DNA from: Loktanella fryxellensis
GTDB lineage: Bacteria; Pseudomonadota; Alphaproteobacteria; Rhodobacterales; Rhodobacteraceae
Length of the DNA: 64,000 nucleotides
Assembly (NCBI RefSeq): GCF_900110065.1
Contig: NZ_FOCI01000001.1
Location: forward strand, 186,001-250,000
Reading direction: 5' to 3'
How positions within the stretch are numbered: position 1 is the first letter of the stretch; each line of letters starts with the position of its first letter. The notes under the pieces were generated by a model, which saw only the letters and a program-made list of their open reading frames with translations, was not told where the DNA came from and ran no database searches. Position numbers and translations under genes: made by a program. Positions 57,776 through 64,000 of the stretch are shown here, in pieces.

Positions 57776-57803
57776 TTGTGCTGCAGTGCAGCATCGCTAT
57801 CTT
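57776..57803 (+). promoter_or_regulatory. Promoter with internal palindrome before the DUF1127 gene
   Basis: TTGTGC and TATCTT are spaced 16 bases apart. The spacer holds TGCTGCA-G-TGCAGCA (57779-57793), a perfect inverted repeat about one central base. A repressor or activator bound here would cover the promoter. Confidence 0.5.
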
Positions 57804-57848
57804 CCGTGGGTAAGAGGAGCATTCCAGCCCCCGAAAGGAGCAGAGACC

Positions 57849-58007
57849 ATGACACTGATCGACACCATCCGCCGGACCATCGCGAAACGCGCCCACTACA
57901 GCCGGACAAAGCGGGAAATCCGCGCCATGCCCCTCGACGTGGCGCTGGACCTGAACATCGACCGCGCCGACGCGCGACTGATCGCCCGTCAGGCCGTGTA
58001 CGGCTAA
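57849..58007 (+). CDS. DUF1127 family small protein
   Basis: A 52-residue basic protein with a helical, Arg-rich centre (TIRRTIAKRAHYSRTKREIRAM) and the typical ALDLNIDRADAR ending. In Rhodobacter the related protein CcaF1 binds RNA and affects stress small RNAs. That role is carried over by analogy only. An AGGAGCAG-type ribosome site precedes ATG 57849. Confidence 0.8.
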   Translation: MTLIDTIRRTIAKRAHYSRTKREIRAMPLDVALDLNIDRADARLIARQAVYG

Positions 58008-58039
58008 TCCAAACCGGTCTGGCGCCGCCGCGTGCGGCG

Positions 58040-58540
58040 TCAGGCCTTCGGCGCCAGTTTCGACAGCAGCGCCGCTTCGACCACCGGTGTCACGAACTTC
58101 GACACGTCGCCGCCCAGCCGCGCGATTTCCTTCACCAGCTTGCTGGCGATCGCCTGATTTTTCGCATCCGCCATCAGGAATACCGTCTCGACCGAGTTGT
58201 CGAGGCTGCGGTTCATGCCGACCATCTGGAATTCGTATTCGAAATCCGCCACGGCCCGCAGGCCGCGGATGATGACGCCAGCGCCCACGTCGCGGGCGCA
58301 GTGAATCAGCAGATTCTCGAACGGATGCACGATGATCTGCGTGCCCAGCGGTTCGCCCAGCGGCACGACCTCCGACCGGACCATCTCGACCCGTTCGGCC
58401 AGATCGAACAACGGCCCCTTGTCGCGATTGATCGCGACGCCGATCACCAGCGTGTCGACCAGCGAACAGGCCCGGCGCACGATGTCGATATGCCCGTGTG
58501 TCACGGGATCGAAGGTGCCGGGATAGAGCCCTACGCGCAT
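58040..58540 (-). CDS. coaD: Phosphopantetheine adenylyltransferase
   Basis: Penultimate step of coenzyme A synthesis. 166 residues. The nucleotidyltransferase HxGH site is in YPGTFDPVTHGHIDIV. Further motifs are GLRAVADFEYEFQM and the serine/threonine-rich loop. ATG 58540 fits the MRVGLYPG start. It is downstream of the CBS gene, with 100 bases between. Confidence 0.96.
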   Translation of the reverse strand: MRVGLYPGTFDPVTHGHIDIVRRACSLVDTLVIGVAINRDKGPLFDLAERVEMVRSEVVPLGEPLGTQIIVHPFENLLIHCARDVGAGVIIRGLRAVADFEYEFQMVGMNRSLDNSVETVFLMADAKNQAIASKLVKEIARLGGDVSKFVTPVVEAALLSKLAPKA

Positions 58541-58640
58541 GGTCGCCTCGCAACAATCTTTCGTCAGCCAAGGCAAAGCCTATTTTGCAGGCGACCGCAA
58601 GACCTGCATCCCACGGCATACTGGAAGCGGGCGAAACCCC

Positions 58641-59075
58641 TCAATGGCCCATGATCATGCCTTCCAGCGCCGATTTCTCCATCGACAGTTCCGACAGGCG
58701 CGCCTTTACCACGTCACCGATGGAAATGAGGCCGATCATCGTCCCGTCCTGCAACACCGGCAGGTGGCGAAAGCGCCCTTCGGTCATCATCTCCAGCACG
58801 CGATCTGCACTGTCGGTGGGGGTGCATGTCGTCAGGTGCGACGTCATCAGCCGATCCGCCGTCCAGTCGAGACAGGCCGCCCCCGCACGCCCCACCTCGC
58901 GCACGATGTCGCGTTCCGACAGGATACCGGCCAAAGCCACGCCGTCGGCGCTGACGATCACCGTGCCGATCCGGTTTTCAGACATCAGACGAGCGGCAGC
59001 GGACACGGTGTCCGTCGGCCTGACCCAGACCACGTCCTGTGTGACCTTCGATTTCAAGATCTGTCGAACAAGCAT
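58641..59075 (-). CDS. CBS-domain pair protein
   Basis: A 144-residue protein consisting of two CBS motifs (about 6-65 and 73-130). Typical segments are ENRIGTVIVSADGVALAGILSERDIV and GRFRHLPVLQDGTMIGLISIGDVV. It probably senses adenine nucleotides. No catalytic domain is attached. Confidence 0.88.
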   Translation of the reverse strand: MLVRQILKSKVTQDVVWVRPTDTVSAAARLMSENRIGTVIVSADGVALAGILSERDIVREVGRAGAACLDWTADRLMTSHLTTCTPTDSADRVLEMMTEGRFRHLPVLQDGTMIGLISIGDVVKARLSELSMEKSALEGMIMGH

Positions 59076-59088
59076 GACACCCTCCCGA

Positions 59089-59117
59089 TTGACAACATTC
59101 CCAGCGTTTCAGATGAT
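59089..59117 (+). promoter_or_regulatory. Sigma-70-like promoter
   Basis: A perfect TTGACA is followed by 17 bases and GATGAT (4/6). It faces the membrane-protein gene at 59195. Confidence 0.45.
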
Positions 59118-59194
59118 CTGCTCCACTGTCAATTGTCTTGGCGATGTTGGCAAAGTCGGCATCTGGTCTGCCCCCCATATTGCAGGAGAATGCG

Positions 59195-59518
59195 ATGGCA
59201 CCTGAAACCACCGTCGTGCTGATCGTGATTGCCTTTGTTGTTTTTGCATATGTGTTCGCCTATCCGATTTTGCGCGTGCGCACGGCCAGCCGGTTGGCGG
59301 CATACGACGCCGTTTTGACGCTGGCGCAGATTGGTGTGGTGGGCGCGCTGTTCTGGGGCAGCGGCGTCCGGTTCGACGCGCTCTTGTTTGAAACCAACTG
59401 GTTCTGGTTCGCCCTGATCTTGTCGCTCTTGATCGAGGGACCCGTGGCCTATTGGTACAAGCGTCGTCACAACATCAGCTTGTCAGTTGATCTGCCACTG
59501 AAGCAGCGCAAAGACTAG
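59195..59518 (+). CDS. Three-helix membrane protein of unknown function
   Basis: 107 residues with hydrophobic segments at about 6-24, 40-55 and 70-85. The start is ATG 59195 after GCAGGAGA. The last 44 bases run under the 3' end of the convergent LysR gene. I do not recognise a family. Confidence 0.7.
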   Translation: MAPETTVVLIVIAFVVFAYVFAYPILRVRTASRLAAYDAVLTLAQIGVVGALFWGSGVRFDALLFETNWFWFALILSLLIEGPVAYWYKRRHNISLSVDLPLKQRKD

Positions 59519-60392
59519 CTTCCAGCCGCGCCACCTCGTCCCGCAGCCCCGCCATCAGCGCATCGGCGAACCGCCGTAGACGGTCGGACCGCCTGTCGGC
59601 CGTATGCCGCACGAGGTAGAAGGACCGCACCAGCGACAACTGGTCCACCAGCACGCGCCGCACCCCCGGTGCGAACGGCAGCGCAAAGTCATGCGCCACG
59701 CCGATCCCCGCCCCCGCCCGCAGCATCTGCAACTGGACGCTGACCGAATTGCTGGCCATCTGCACCCCGTCCGCCGCCAGCGGACCGAGGTAATCGAGGG
59801 CGCTGTCGAAGATCATGTCGGGGATGTAGCCCACCACCGCCCGCCCCTTCAGGTCCGCCAGCGACGCAGGTGTGGGCAGGGCTTCGGCCTGCGCCAGATG
59901 CAGGCGGTAGTCGGTGATCTTCTGCACGGTCAGGCGCCCGGTCTGCGGCGGGCTGACGGTCACGGCCATGTCCGCTTCGCGCCGCGACAGGTTGACGACG
60001 CGCGGCAGCGCGAGGATCTGCACCTCCAGATCCGGGTTCGCGGCCTGGATCGCCGCGCACACCTGCGGCAGCAGGAAGTTCGCGCAGCCATCCGGTGCCC
60101 CGATGCGGATCTGCCCATTGATGCCGCTGCTCGGGCTTTGCCCCACATCGGCGGCGCGGGTCAGTGCGGTTTCCGCCTGTGCGGCCTGATCCATCATCCG
60201 TCCACCCAGATCGGTCAGTGCATAGCCCTGCGGCGATTTCACGAACAGTGCGGCCCCCACTGCCGCCTCCAGCCGCGCGATGCGCCGCGACAGGGTGGCG
60301 GGGTCCAGCTTCAGCACCGGGGCCGCCGCCGACAGGCTTTCGGCACGGGCCACGGCCAAAAACACCCGCATGTCGTCCCAGTTCTGCACCAC
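59475..60392 (-). CDS. LysR family regulator, probably of mmsA
   Basis: A 305-residue regulator. The helix-turn-helix is DMRVFLAVARAESLSAAAPVL with ATLSRRIARLEAAV. The effector domain starts near residue 92. The start is GTG 60392, or a second GTG three bases on. It is divergent from mmsA with a TTGCA-N4-TGCAA inverted repeat between them, so it probably controls this catabolic cluster. Confidence 0.9.
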   Translation of the reverse strand: MVQNWDDMRVFLAVARAESLSAAAPVLKLDPATLSRRIARLEAAVGAALFVKSPQGYALTDLGGRMMDQAAQAETALTRAADVGQSPSSGINGQIRIGAPDGCANFLLPQVCAAIQAANPDLEVQILALPRVVNLSRREADMAVTVSPPQTGRLTVQKITDYRLHLAQAEALPTPASLADLKGRAVVGYIPDMIFDSALDYLGPLAADGVQMASNSVSVQLQMLRAGAGIGVAHDFALPFAPGVRRVLVDQLSLVRSFYLVRHTADRRSDRLRRFADALMAGLRDEVARLEASLCAASVADQLTS

Positions 60393-60401
60393 ACCCTATC
60401 C

Positions 60402-60415
60402 TTGCATTATTGCAA
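60402..60415. promoter_or_regulatory. Candidate LysR operator between the regulator and mmsA
   Basis: TTGCA-TTAT-TGCAA is a perfect 5-bp inverted repeat. It lies 10 bases upstream of the LysR start and 75 upstream of mmsA. Confidence 0.5.
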
Positions 60416-60490
60416 AATGACTTTGGGATATTGGCGCTGTTACCACGAAAAACGCAAGGCTATGGTGTGCCCAACCCAGTGGAGGATGCC

Positions 60491-61990
60491 ATGCAAGACC
60501 TGACCCATTACATCAACGGCGAACACGTCACCGGAACCTCCGGCCGGTTCGCCGACGTCTACAACCCCGCCACCGGGGAGGTGCAGGCCCGCGTGCCGCT
60601 GGCCAACGCCGCCGATCTGGATACCGCCGTGCGCGCCGCCGTGGCCGCACAGCCGAAATGGGCCGCCACCAACCCGCAGCGCCGCGCCCGCGTCATGATG
60701 CGCTTCGTCGACCTGCTGAACCGCGACATGGACAAACTGTCAGAGGCGCTGAGCCGCGAACACGGCAAGACCCTGCCCGACGCCGCAGGCGACGTGCAGC
60801 GCGGGCTGGAGGTCGTTGAATACTGCATCGGCGCGCCGCAACTGCTGAAGGGCGAGTTCACCGACGGCGCAGGTCCGGGCATCGACATGTATTCGATGCG
60901 CCAGCCGCTGGGTGTGTCCGCCGGCATCACGCCGTTCAACTTCCCCGCCATGATCCCCATGTGGATGTTCGCGCCCGCAATCGCCTGCGGCAATGCCTTC
61001 ATCCTGAAGCCGTCAGAGCGTGATCCGTCCGTGCCGCTGATGCTGGCCGAACTGATGGAAGAAGCGGGCCTGCCCAAGGGCATCCTGCAGGTCGTGAACG
61101 GCGACAAGGAAGCGGTGGATGCGATCCTCGACCACGAGGTGATCCAGTCCGTAGGCTTCGTCGGATCGACCCCCATCGCGGAATACATCTACGGACGCGG
61201 CTGTTCAAACGGCAAGCGGGTCCAGTGCTTTGGCGGCGCCAAGAACCACATGATCATCATGCCGGACGCCGACCTGGACCAAGCCGCAGACGCGCTGATC
61301 GGTGCGGGCTACGGTGCGGCTGGCGAACGCTGCATGGCGATCTCGGTCGCCGTCCCCGTGGGTGAAGAGACCGCCAACAAGCTGATCGAAAAGCTGAAGC
61401 CCCGCATCGACGCGCTGAAGGTCGGCCCCTACACCGCCGGCCGCGACGTGGACTACGGCCCCGTCGTGACCGCCGCGGCCAAGGCCAACATCATGAAGCT
61501 GATCGAGAGCGGCGTGGCGCAGGGCGCCGAGCTGGTCGTCGATGGCCGCGACTTCAGCCTGCAGGGCTACGAGGACGGCTTCTTCGTCGGCCCGCACCTG
61601 TTCGACCACGTGACCACCGACATGGACATCTACCAGAAGGAAATCTTCGGCCCGGTCCTCAGCGTCGTGCGCGCCAGCGACTACGAAGAGGCGCTCGGTC
61701 TGGCAATGGATCACGAGATGGGCAACGGCACCGCGATCTTCACCCGCGACGGCGATGCGGCGCGCGATTTCGCCAGCCGCGTGAACGTCGGCATGATCGG
61801 CATCAATGTGCCGATCCCCGTGCCGCTGGCCTATCACACCTTCGGCGGGTGGAAGAAATCCGTGTTCGGCGACCTGAACCAGCACGGTCCCGACGCGTTC
61901 AAATTCTACACCCGGACCAAGACCGTGACCGCCCGCTGGCCGTCGGGGATCAAGGACGGTGCAGCCCTGAATTTCAAGCCGATGGACTGA
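60491..61990 (+). CDS. mmsA: Methylmalonate-semialdehyde dehydrogenase (CoA-acylating)
   Basis: Converts methylmalonate semialdehyde to propionyl-CoA in valine degradation. 499 residues of the aldehyde dehydrogenase fold. The catalytic Cys281 is in GAAGERCMAIS. NAD-site features are GITPFNFPAMIPMWM and FILKPSERDPSVP. The C-terminal GGWKKSVFGDLNQHGPD is typical. ATG 60491 follows GGAGG. Confidence 0.95.
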   Translation: MQDLTHYINGEHVTGTSGRFADVYNPATGEVQARVPLANAADLDTAVRAAVAAQPKWAATNPQRRARVMMRFVDLLNRDMDKLSEALSREHGKTLPDAAGDVQRGLEVVEYCIGAPQLLKGEFTDGAGPGIDMYSMRQPLGVSAGITPFNFPAMIPMWMFAPAIACGNAFILKPSERDPSVPLMLAELMEEAGLPKGILQVVNGDKEAVDAILDHEVIQSVGFVGSTPIAEYIYGRGCSNGKRVQCFGGAKNHMIIMPDADLDQAADALIGAGYGAAGERCMAISVAVPVGEETANKLIEKLKPRIDALKVGPYTAGRDVDYGPVVTAAAKANIMKLIESGVAQGAELVVDGRDFSLQGYEDGFFVGPHLFDHVTTDMDIYQKEIFGPVLSVVRASDYEEALGLAMDHEMGNGTAIFTRDGDAARDFASRVNVGMIGINVPIPVPLAYHTFGGWKKSVFGDLNQHGPDAFKFYTRTKTVTARWPSGIKDGAALNFKPMD

Positions 61991-62015
61991 CATGCGTTCG
62001 GCGCGGCCCGCGTGT

Positions 62016-62070
62016 GGTTGCGCCAAATTCGCGGTCAATCTGTCTGACCGCCTGAAACTTTGGCGCAACC
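62016..62070. other. Long two-part hairpin after mmsA
   Basis: A perfect 12-bp outer stem GGTTGCGCCAAA/TTTGGCGCAACC encloses a second 7-bp stem GCGGTCA/TGACCGC. The internal loop is asymmetric (3 and 7 bases) and the apical loop has 7 bases. It precedes the real terminator. The function is unknown. Confidence 0.55.
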
Positions 62071-62135
62071 GACGCCGTGATTGTGTCAACCAGTCACCCG
62101 TGTCGGTTGCCCCCAATGCAGCCGGGGGGCTTGGT

Positions 62136-62177
62136 CGCCCGCATCCGGCTCCAGACCGGATGCGGGCGTTTCGTTTT
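62136..62177 (+). terminator. Intrinsic terminator after mmsA
   Basis: A perfect 13-bp stem CGCCCGCATCCGG/CCGGATGCGGGCG with a 7-base loop is followed by TTTCGTTTT. Confidence 0.9.
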
Positions 62178-62206
62178 GACAATCCCGCACCCGACGGCCA
62201 TCGTTT

Positions 62207-62224
62207 AATGAACACCCGTTCATT
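62207..62224. promoter_or_regulatory. Palindromic operator before the acyl-CoA dehydrogenase gene
   Basis: AATGAAC-ACCC-GTTCATT is a perfect 7-bp inverted repeat about 20 bases upstream of the start codon. This is the form of a TetR-family site. The regulator gene is not in the window. Confidence 0.55.
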
Positions 62225-62244
62225 TCCTTGGGAGGGGGACTGAC

Positions 62245-63384
62245 ATGGATTTCGCGCTCAGCGACGAACAGACCGCCATCTTCGACATGGCGCAGGCCTG
62301 TGGGGCCGAACACATCGCCCCCTTCGCCCGCCAGTGGGAAAGGGACGGCACCATCCCCAAGGACCTGTGGCCGAAACTGGCCGACCTCGGCTTCGGTGGC
62401 CTCTATGTCTCCGAGGACGCGGGCGGCACGGCATTGACCCGCCTCGACGCCACGCTGGTGTTCGAGGCGCTGTCGATGGCCTGCCCGTCCGTCGCGGCCT
62501 TTTTGTCGATCCACAACATGTGCGCGCGGATGATCGACCAGTTCGGGTCCGACGCGATGAAGGACCGTCTGCTGCCAGACGCCATCGCGATGCACACCGT
62601 CCTGTCCTATTGCCTGACGGAACCCGCAAGCGGGTCCGACGCCGCGGCGTTGAAGACGCGCGCCGTGCGCAGCAACGCGGGCTACGCGCTGACCGGGACC
62701 AAGGCCTTCATCTCGGGCGGTGGCTATTCCGACGCCTACATCGTCATGGCCCGCACCAGCGAGGATGGGGCGCGCGGCATCAGCGCCTTCGTCGTGGCGG
62801 ACGGCACGCCGGGGCTCAGCTTTGGCGGGCTGGAGGACAAGATGGGCTGGCGCAGCCAGCCGACCCGTCAGGTGCAGTTGGACGATTGCAACATTGCAGG
62901 TGCCGATCTGCTGGGTGAGGAAGGCAAGGGTTTCACTTATGCGATGAAGGGGCTGGACGGGGGGCGGCTCAACATCGCCGCCTGCTCCTTGGGGGCGGCA
63001 CAGGCGGCGCTCGACCAGACCCGCAGCTATATGGCAGAGCGAAAGGCCTTCGGGCGGTCCATCGACCAGTTCCAGGCACTGCAGTTCCGGCTTGCCGACA
63101 TGGAGATCGCCTTGCAATCCGCCCGCACCTTCTTGCGGCAGGCGGCGTGGAAGCTCGACACCGGCGCGCCAGACGCAACCCGCTTTTGCGCGATGGCGAA
63201 GAAACTGGTGACCGAAACCGGGTCGGAAGTCGCCGATCAGTGCCTGCAACTGCACGGCGGCTACGGGTATCTTGCCGATTACGGGATCGAGAAGATCGTC
63301 CGCGACCTGCGCGTGCACCAGATCCTCGAAGGCACGAACGAGATCATGCGCCTCATCGTTGCCCGCGACCTGATCGCATCATGA
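62245..63384 (+). CDS. Acyl-CoA dehydrogenase (isobutyryl-CoA type)
   Basis: An FAD enzyme likely oxidising isobutyryl-CoA to methacrylyl-CoA in valine degradation. 379 residues. FAD and substrate motifs are YCLTEPASGSDAAALKT and KAFISGGG. The C-terminal GGYGYLADYGIEKIVRD and ILEGTNEIMRLIVAR are typical, the latter with the catalytic Glu. Context between mmsA and the hydrolase supports the substrate. It overlaps the next gene by four bases. Confidence 0.92.
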   Translation: MDFALSDEQTAIFDMAQACGAEHIAPFARQWERDGTIPKDLWPKLADLGFGGLYVSEDAGGTALTRLDATLVFEALSMACPSVAAFLSIHNMCARMIDQFGSDAMKDRLLPDAIAMHTVLSYCLTEPASGSDAAALKTRAVRSNAGYALTGTKAFISGGGYSDAYIVMARTSEDGARGISAFVVADGTPGLSFGGLEDKMGWRSQPTRQVQLDDCNIAGADLLGEEGKGFTYAMKGLDGGRLNIAACSLGAAQAALDQTRSYMAERKAFGRSIDQFQALQFRLADMEIALQSARTFLRQAAWKLDTGAPDATRFCAMAKKLVTETGSEVADQCLQLHGGYGYLADYGIEKIVRDLRVHQILEGTNEIMRLIVARDLIAS

Positions 63385-64000
63385 CCGAGCACCTTCACGT
63401 CCGGCAGGACGGCCACGCGGGCCGCATCACGCTGACCCGTGAAGCGGCGCTGAACGCCCTGACCCCCGCCATGGTCCACGGGATCGAGGATGCGCTGACC
63501 CGCTGGCGCCATGACCCGGCGGTGGCGCTGGTCATCATCGACGCGGCGGGCCCGAAGGCTTTCTGCGCCGGTGGCGACGTGGCCGCCCTGCACGCAGCGG
63601 GGATGGCTGGCGACTACGGCGATGCGCGCCGGTTCTGGCGCGACGAATACCGCGTGAATGCGATGATCGCGGGTTACGGCAAACCCGTCGTCACGCTGAT
63701 GCAGGGCTTCGTCATGGGCGGCGGCGTAGGACTAGGCTGCCACGCCAGCCACCGCATCGTGGGCGAGACCAGCCGCATTGCCCTGCCCGAATGCGGCATC
63801 GGTCTGGTGCCGGACGTGGGATCGACCCTGCTGCTGGCCCGTGCGCCGGGACGGTTGGGCGAATACCTTGGCCTGACCGGCGACCGGATGGATGCGGGCG
63901 ATGCGATCCACGCGGGCTTTGCCGACAGCTTCGTGCCGCAGGACCGCTGGGCGGGGCTGGTGGACGCGCTGTGCGCGCACGGCGATGTCGGCATGATCGC
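63381..64000 (+). CDS. 3-hydroxyisobutyryl-CoA hydrolase (5' part; cut by window edge)
   Basis: Crotonase-fold thioesterase of valine degradation. About 206 residues are present; the full family is near 340-350. Motifs are AFCAGGDVAALH, GFVMGGGVGLGCHASHRIVG and ALPECGIGLVPDVGST. The Glu in this last motif is the family catalytic position. It overlaps the dehydrogenase stop as ATGA. Confidence 0.9.
   Translation, partial: MTEHLHVRQDGHAGRITLTREAALNALTPAMVHGIEDALTRWRHDPAVALVIIDAAGPKAFCAGGDVAALHAAGMAGDYGDARRFWRDEYRVNAMIAGYGKPVVTLMQGFVMGGGVGLGCHASHRIVGETSRIALPECGIGLVPDVGSTLLLARAPGRLGEYLGLTGDRMDAGDAIHAGFADSFVPQDRWAGLVDALCAHGDVGMI

Overview
The window is a stretch of high-GC chromosomal DNA that looks like an alphaproteobacterium of the Rhodobacteraceae (roseobacter group). 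The pointers are the sqdB-sqdD-sqdC sulfolipid operon, a B12-dependent (class II) ribonucleotide reductase, a GAAC-N7-GAAC LexA box, a gene-transfer-agent (GTA) type holin/endolysin pair, a fused indolepyruvate:ferredoxin oxidoreductase, a DUF1127 gene, and a valine-degradation cluster. I name no species. No rRNA, CRISPR array, insertion sequence or integrase was seen. Almost all of it is core housekeeping sequence, and the accessory content is small.

Layout. 1-3000: the 5' part of guaB (reverse), a TVP38-like membrane protein, and a frameshifted secreted-protein gene. 3006-12600 (reverse): nrdJ with a candidate NrdR/DnaA regulatory region, the sqdBDC operon, a SulP anion transporter, tRNA-Pro(UGG) and a DUF192 gene. 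12587-19373: a double cold-shock protein, pdxH, then forward fabI, a LysE-type exporter, a xanthine phosphoribosyltransferase, an aminotransferase and a PpiD-like chaperone. 19549-28963: trpE, an SH3 lipoprotein, a reverse divergent polysaccharide deacetylase, then trpG-trpD-ung-trpC-moaC-moeA and SOS-boxed lexA. 29035-36033: comEC (reverse), gltX, gltA, and reverse ene-reductase and enoyl-CoA hydratase genes.

36107-42390 (all reverse): ccmH, ccmF, a lysis cassette (small membrane protein, GTA-type holin, GH108 muramidase), ccmE, argC and murI. 42556-47051: the 1137-residue indolepyruvate:ferredoxin oxidoreductase divergent from a LysR regulator. 47052-50252: a possible small RNA or attenuator, purL, bolA and grxD. 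50291-53720: reverse mliC-like gene (apparent CTG start), zapA and a coiled-coil gene, then tkt. 53769-58007: a reverse K+ channel/DoxX/DUF808 cluster, then forward a 47-residue membrane protein, gap, a SpoIIAA-like protein and a DUF1127 protein. 58040-64000: coaD, a CBS-pair protein, a small membrane protein, a LysR regulator, and mmsA, isobutyryl-CoA dehydrogenase and the start of 3-hydroxyisobutyryl-CoA hydrolase.

How the genes fit together. SulP sits just upstream of sqdBDC and may supply sulfur oxyanion for sulfolipid synthesis. The trp genes share one transcription unit with ung and molybdopterin genes. The Ccm genes are interrupted by the lysis cassette. The final cluster covers successive steps of valine catabolism and has two candidate operators. 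I did not find a clearly new multi-gene system. The least explained items are regulatory or repetitive: the nrdJ upstream region, the putative RNA before purL, in-frame 15-bp repeats before trpE, 19-bp repeats after the oxidoreductase gene, the structured leader of sulP, and several perfect palindromes in promoter regions.
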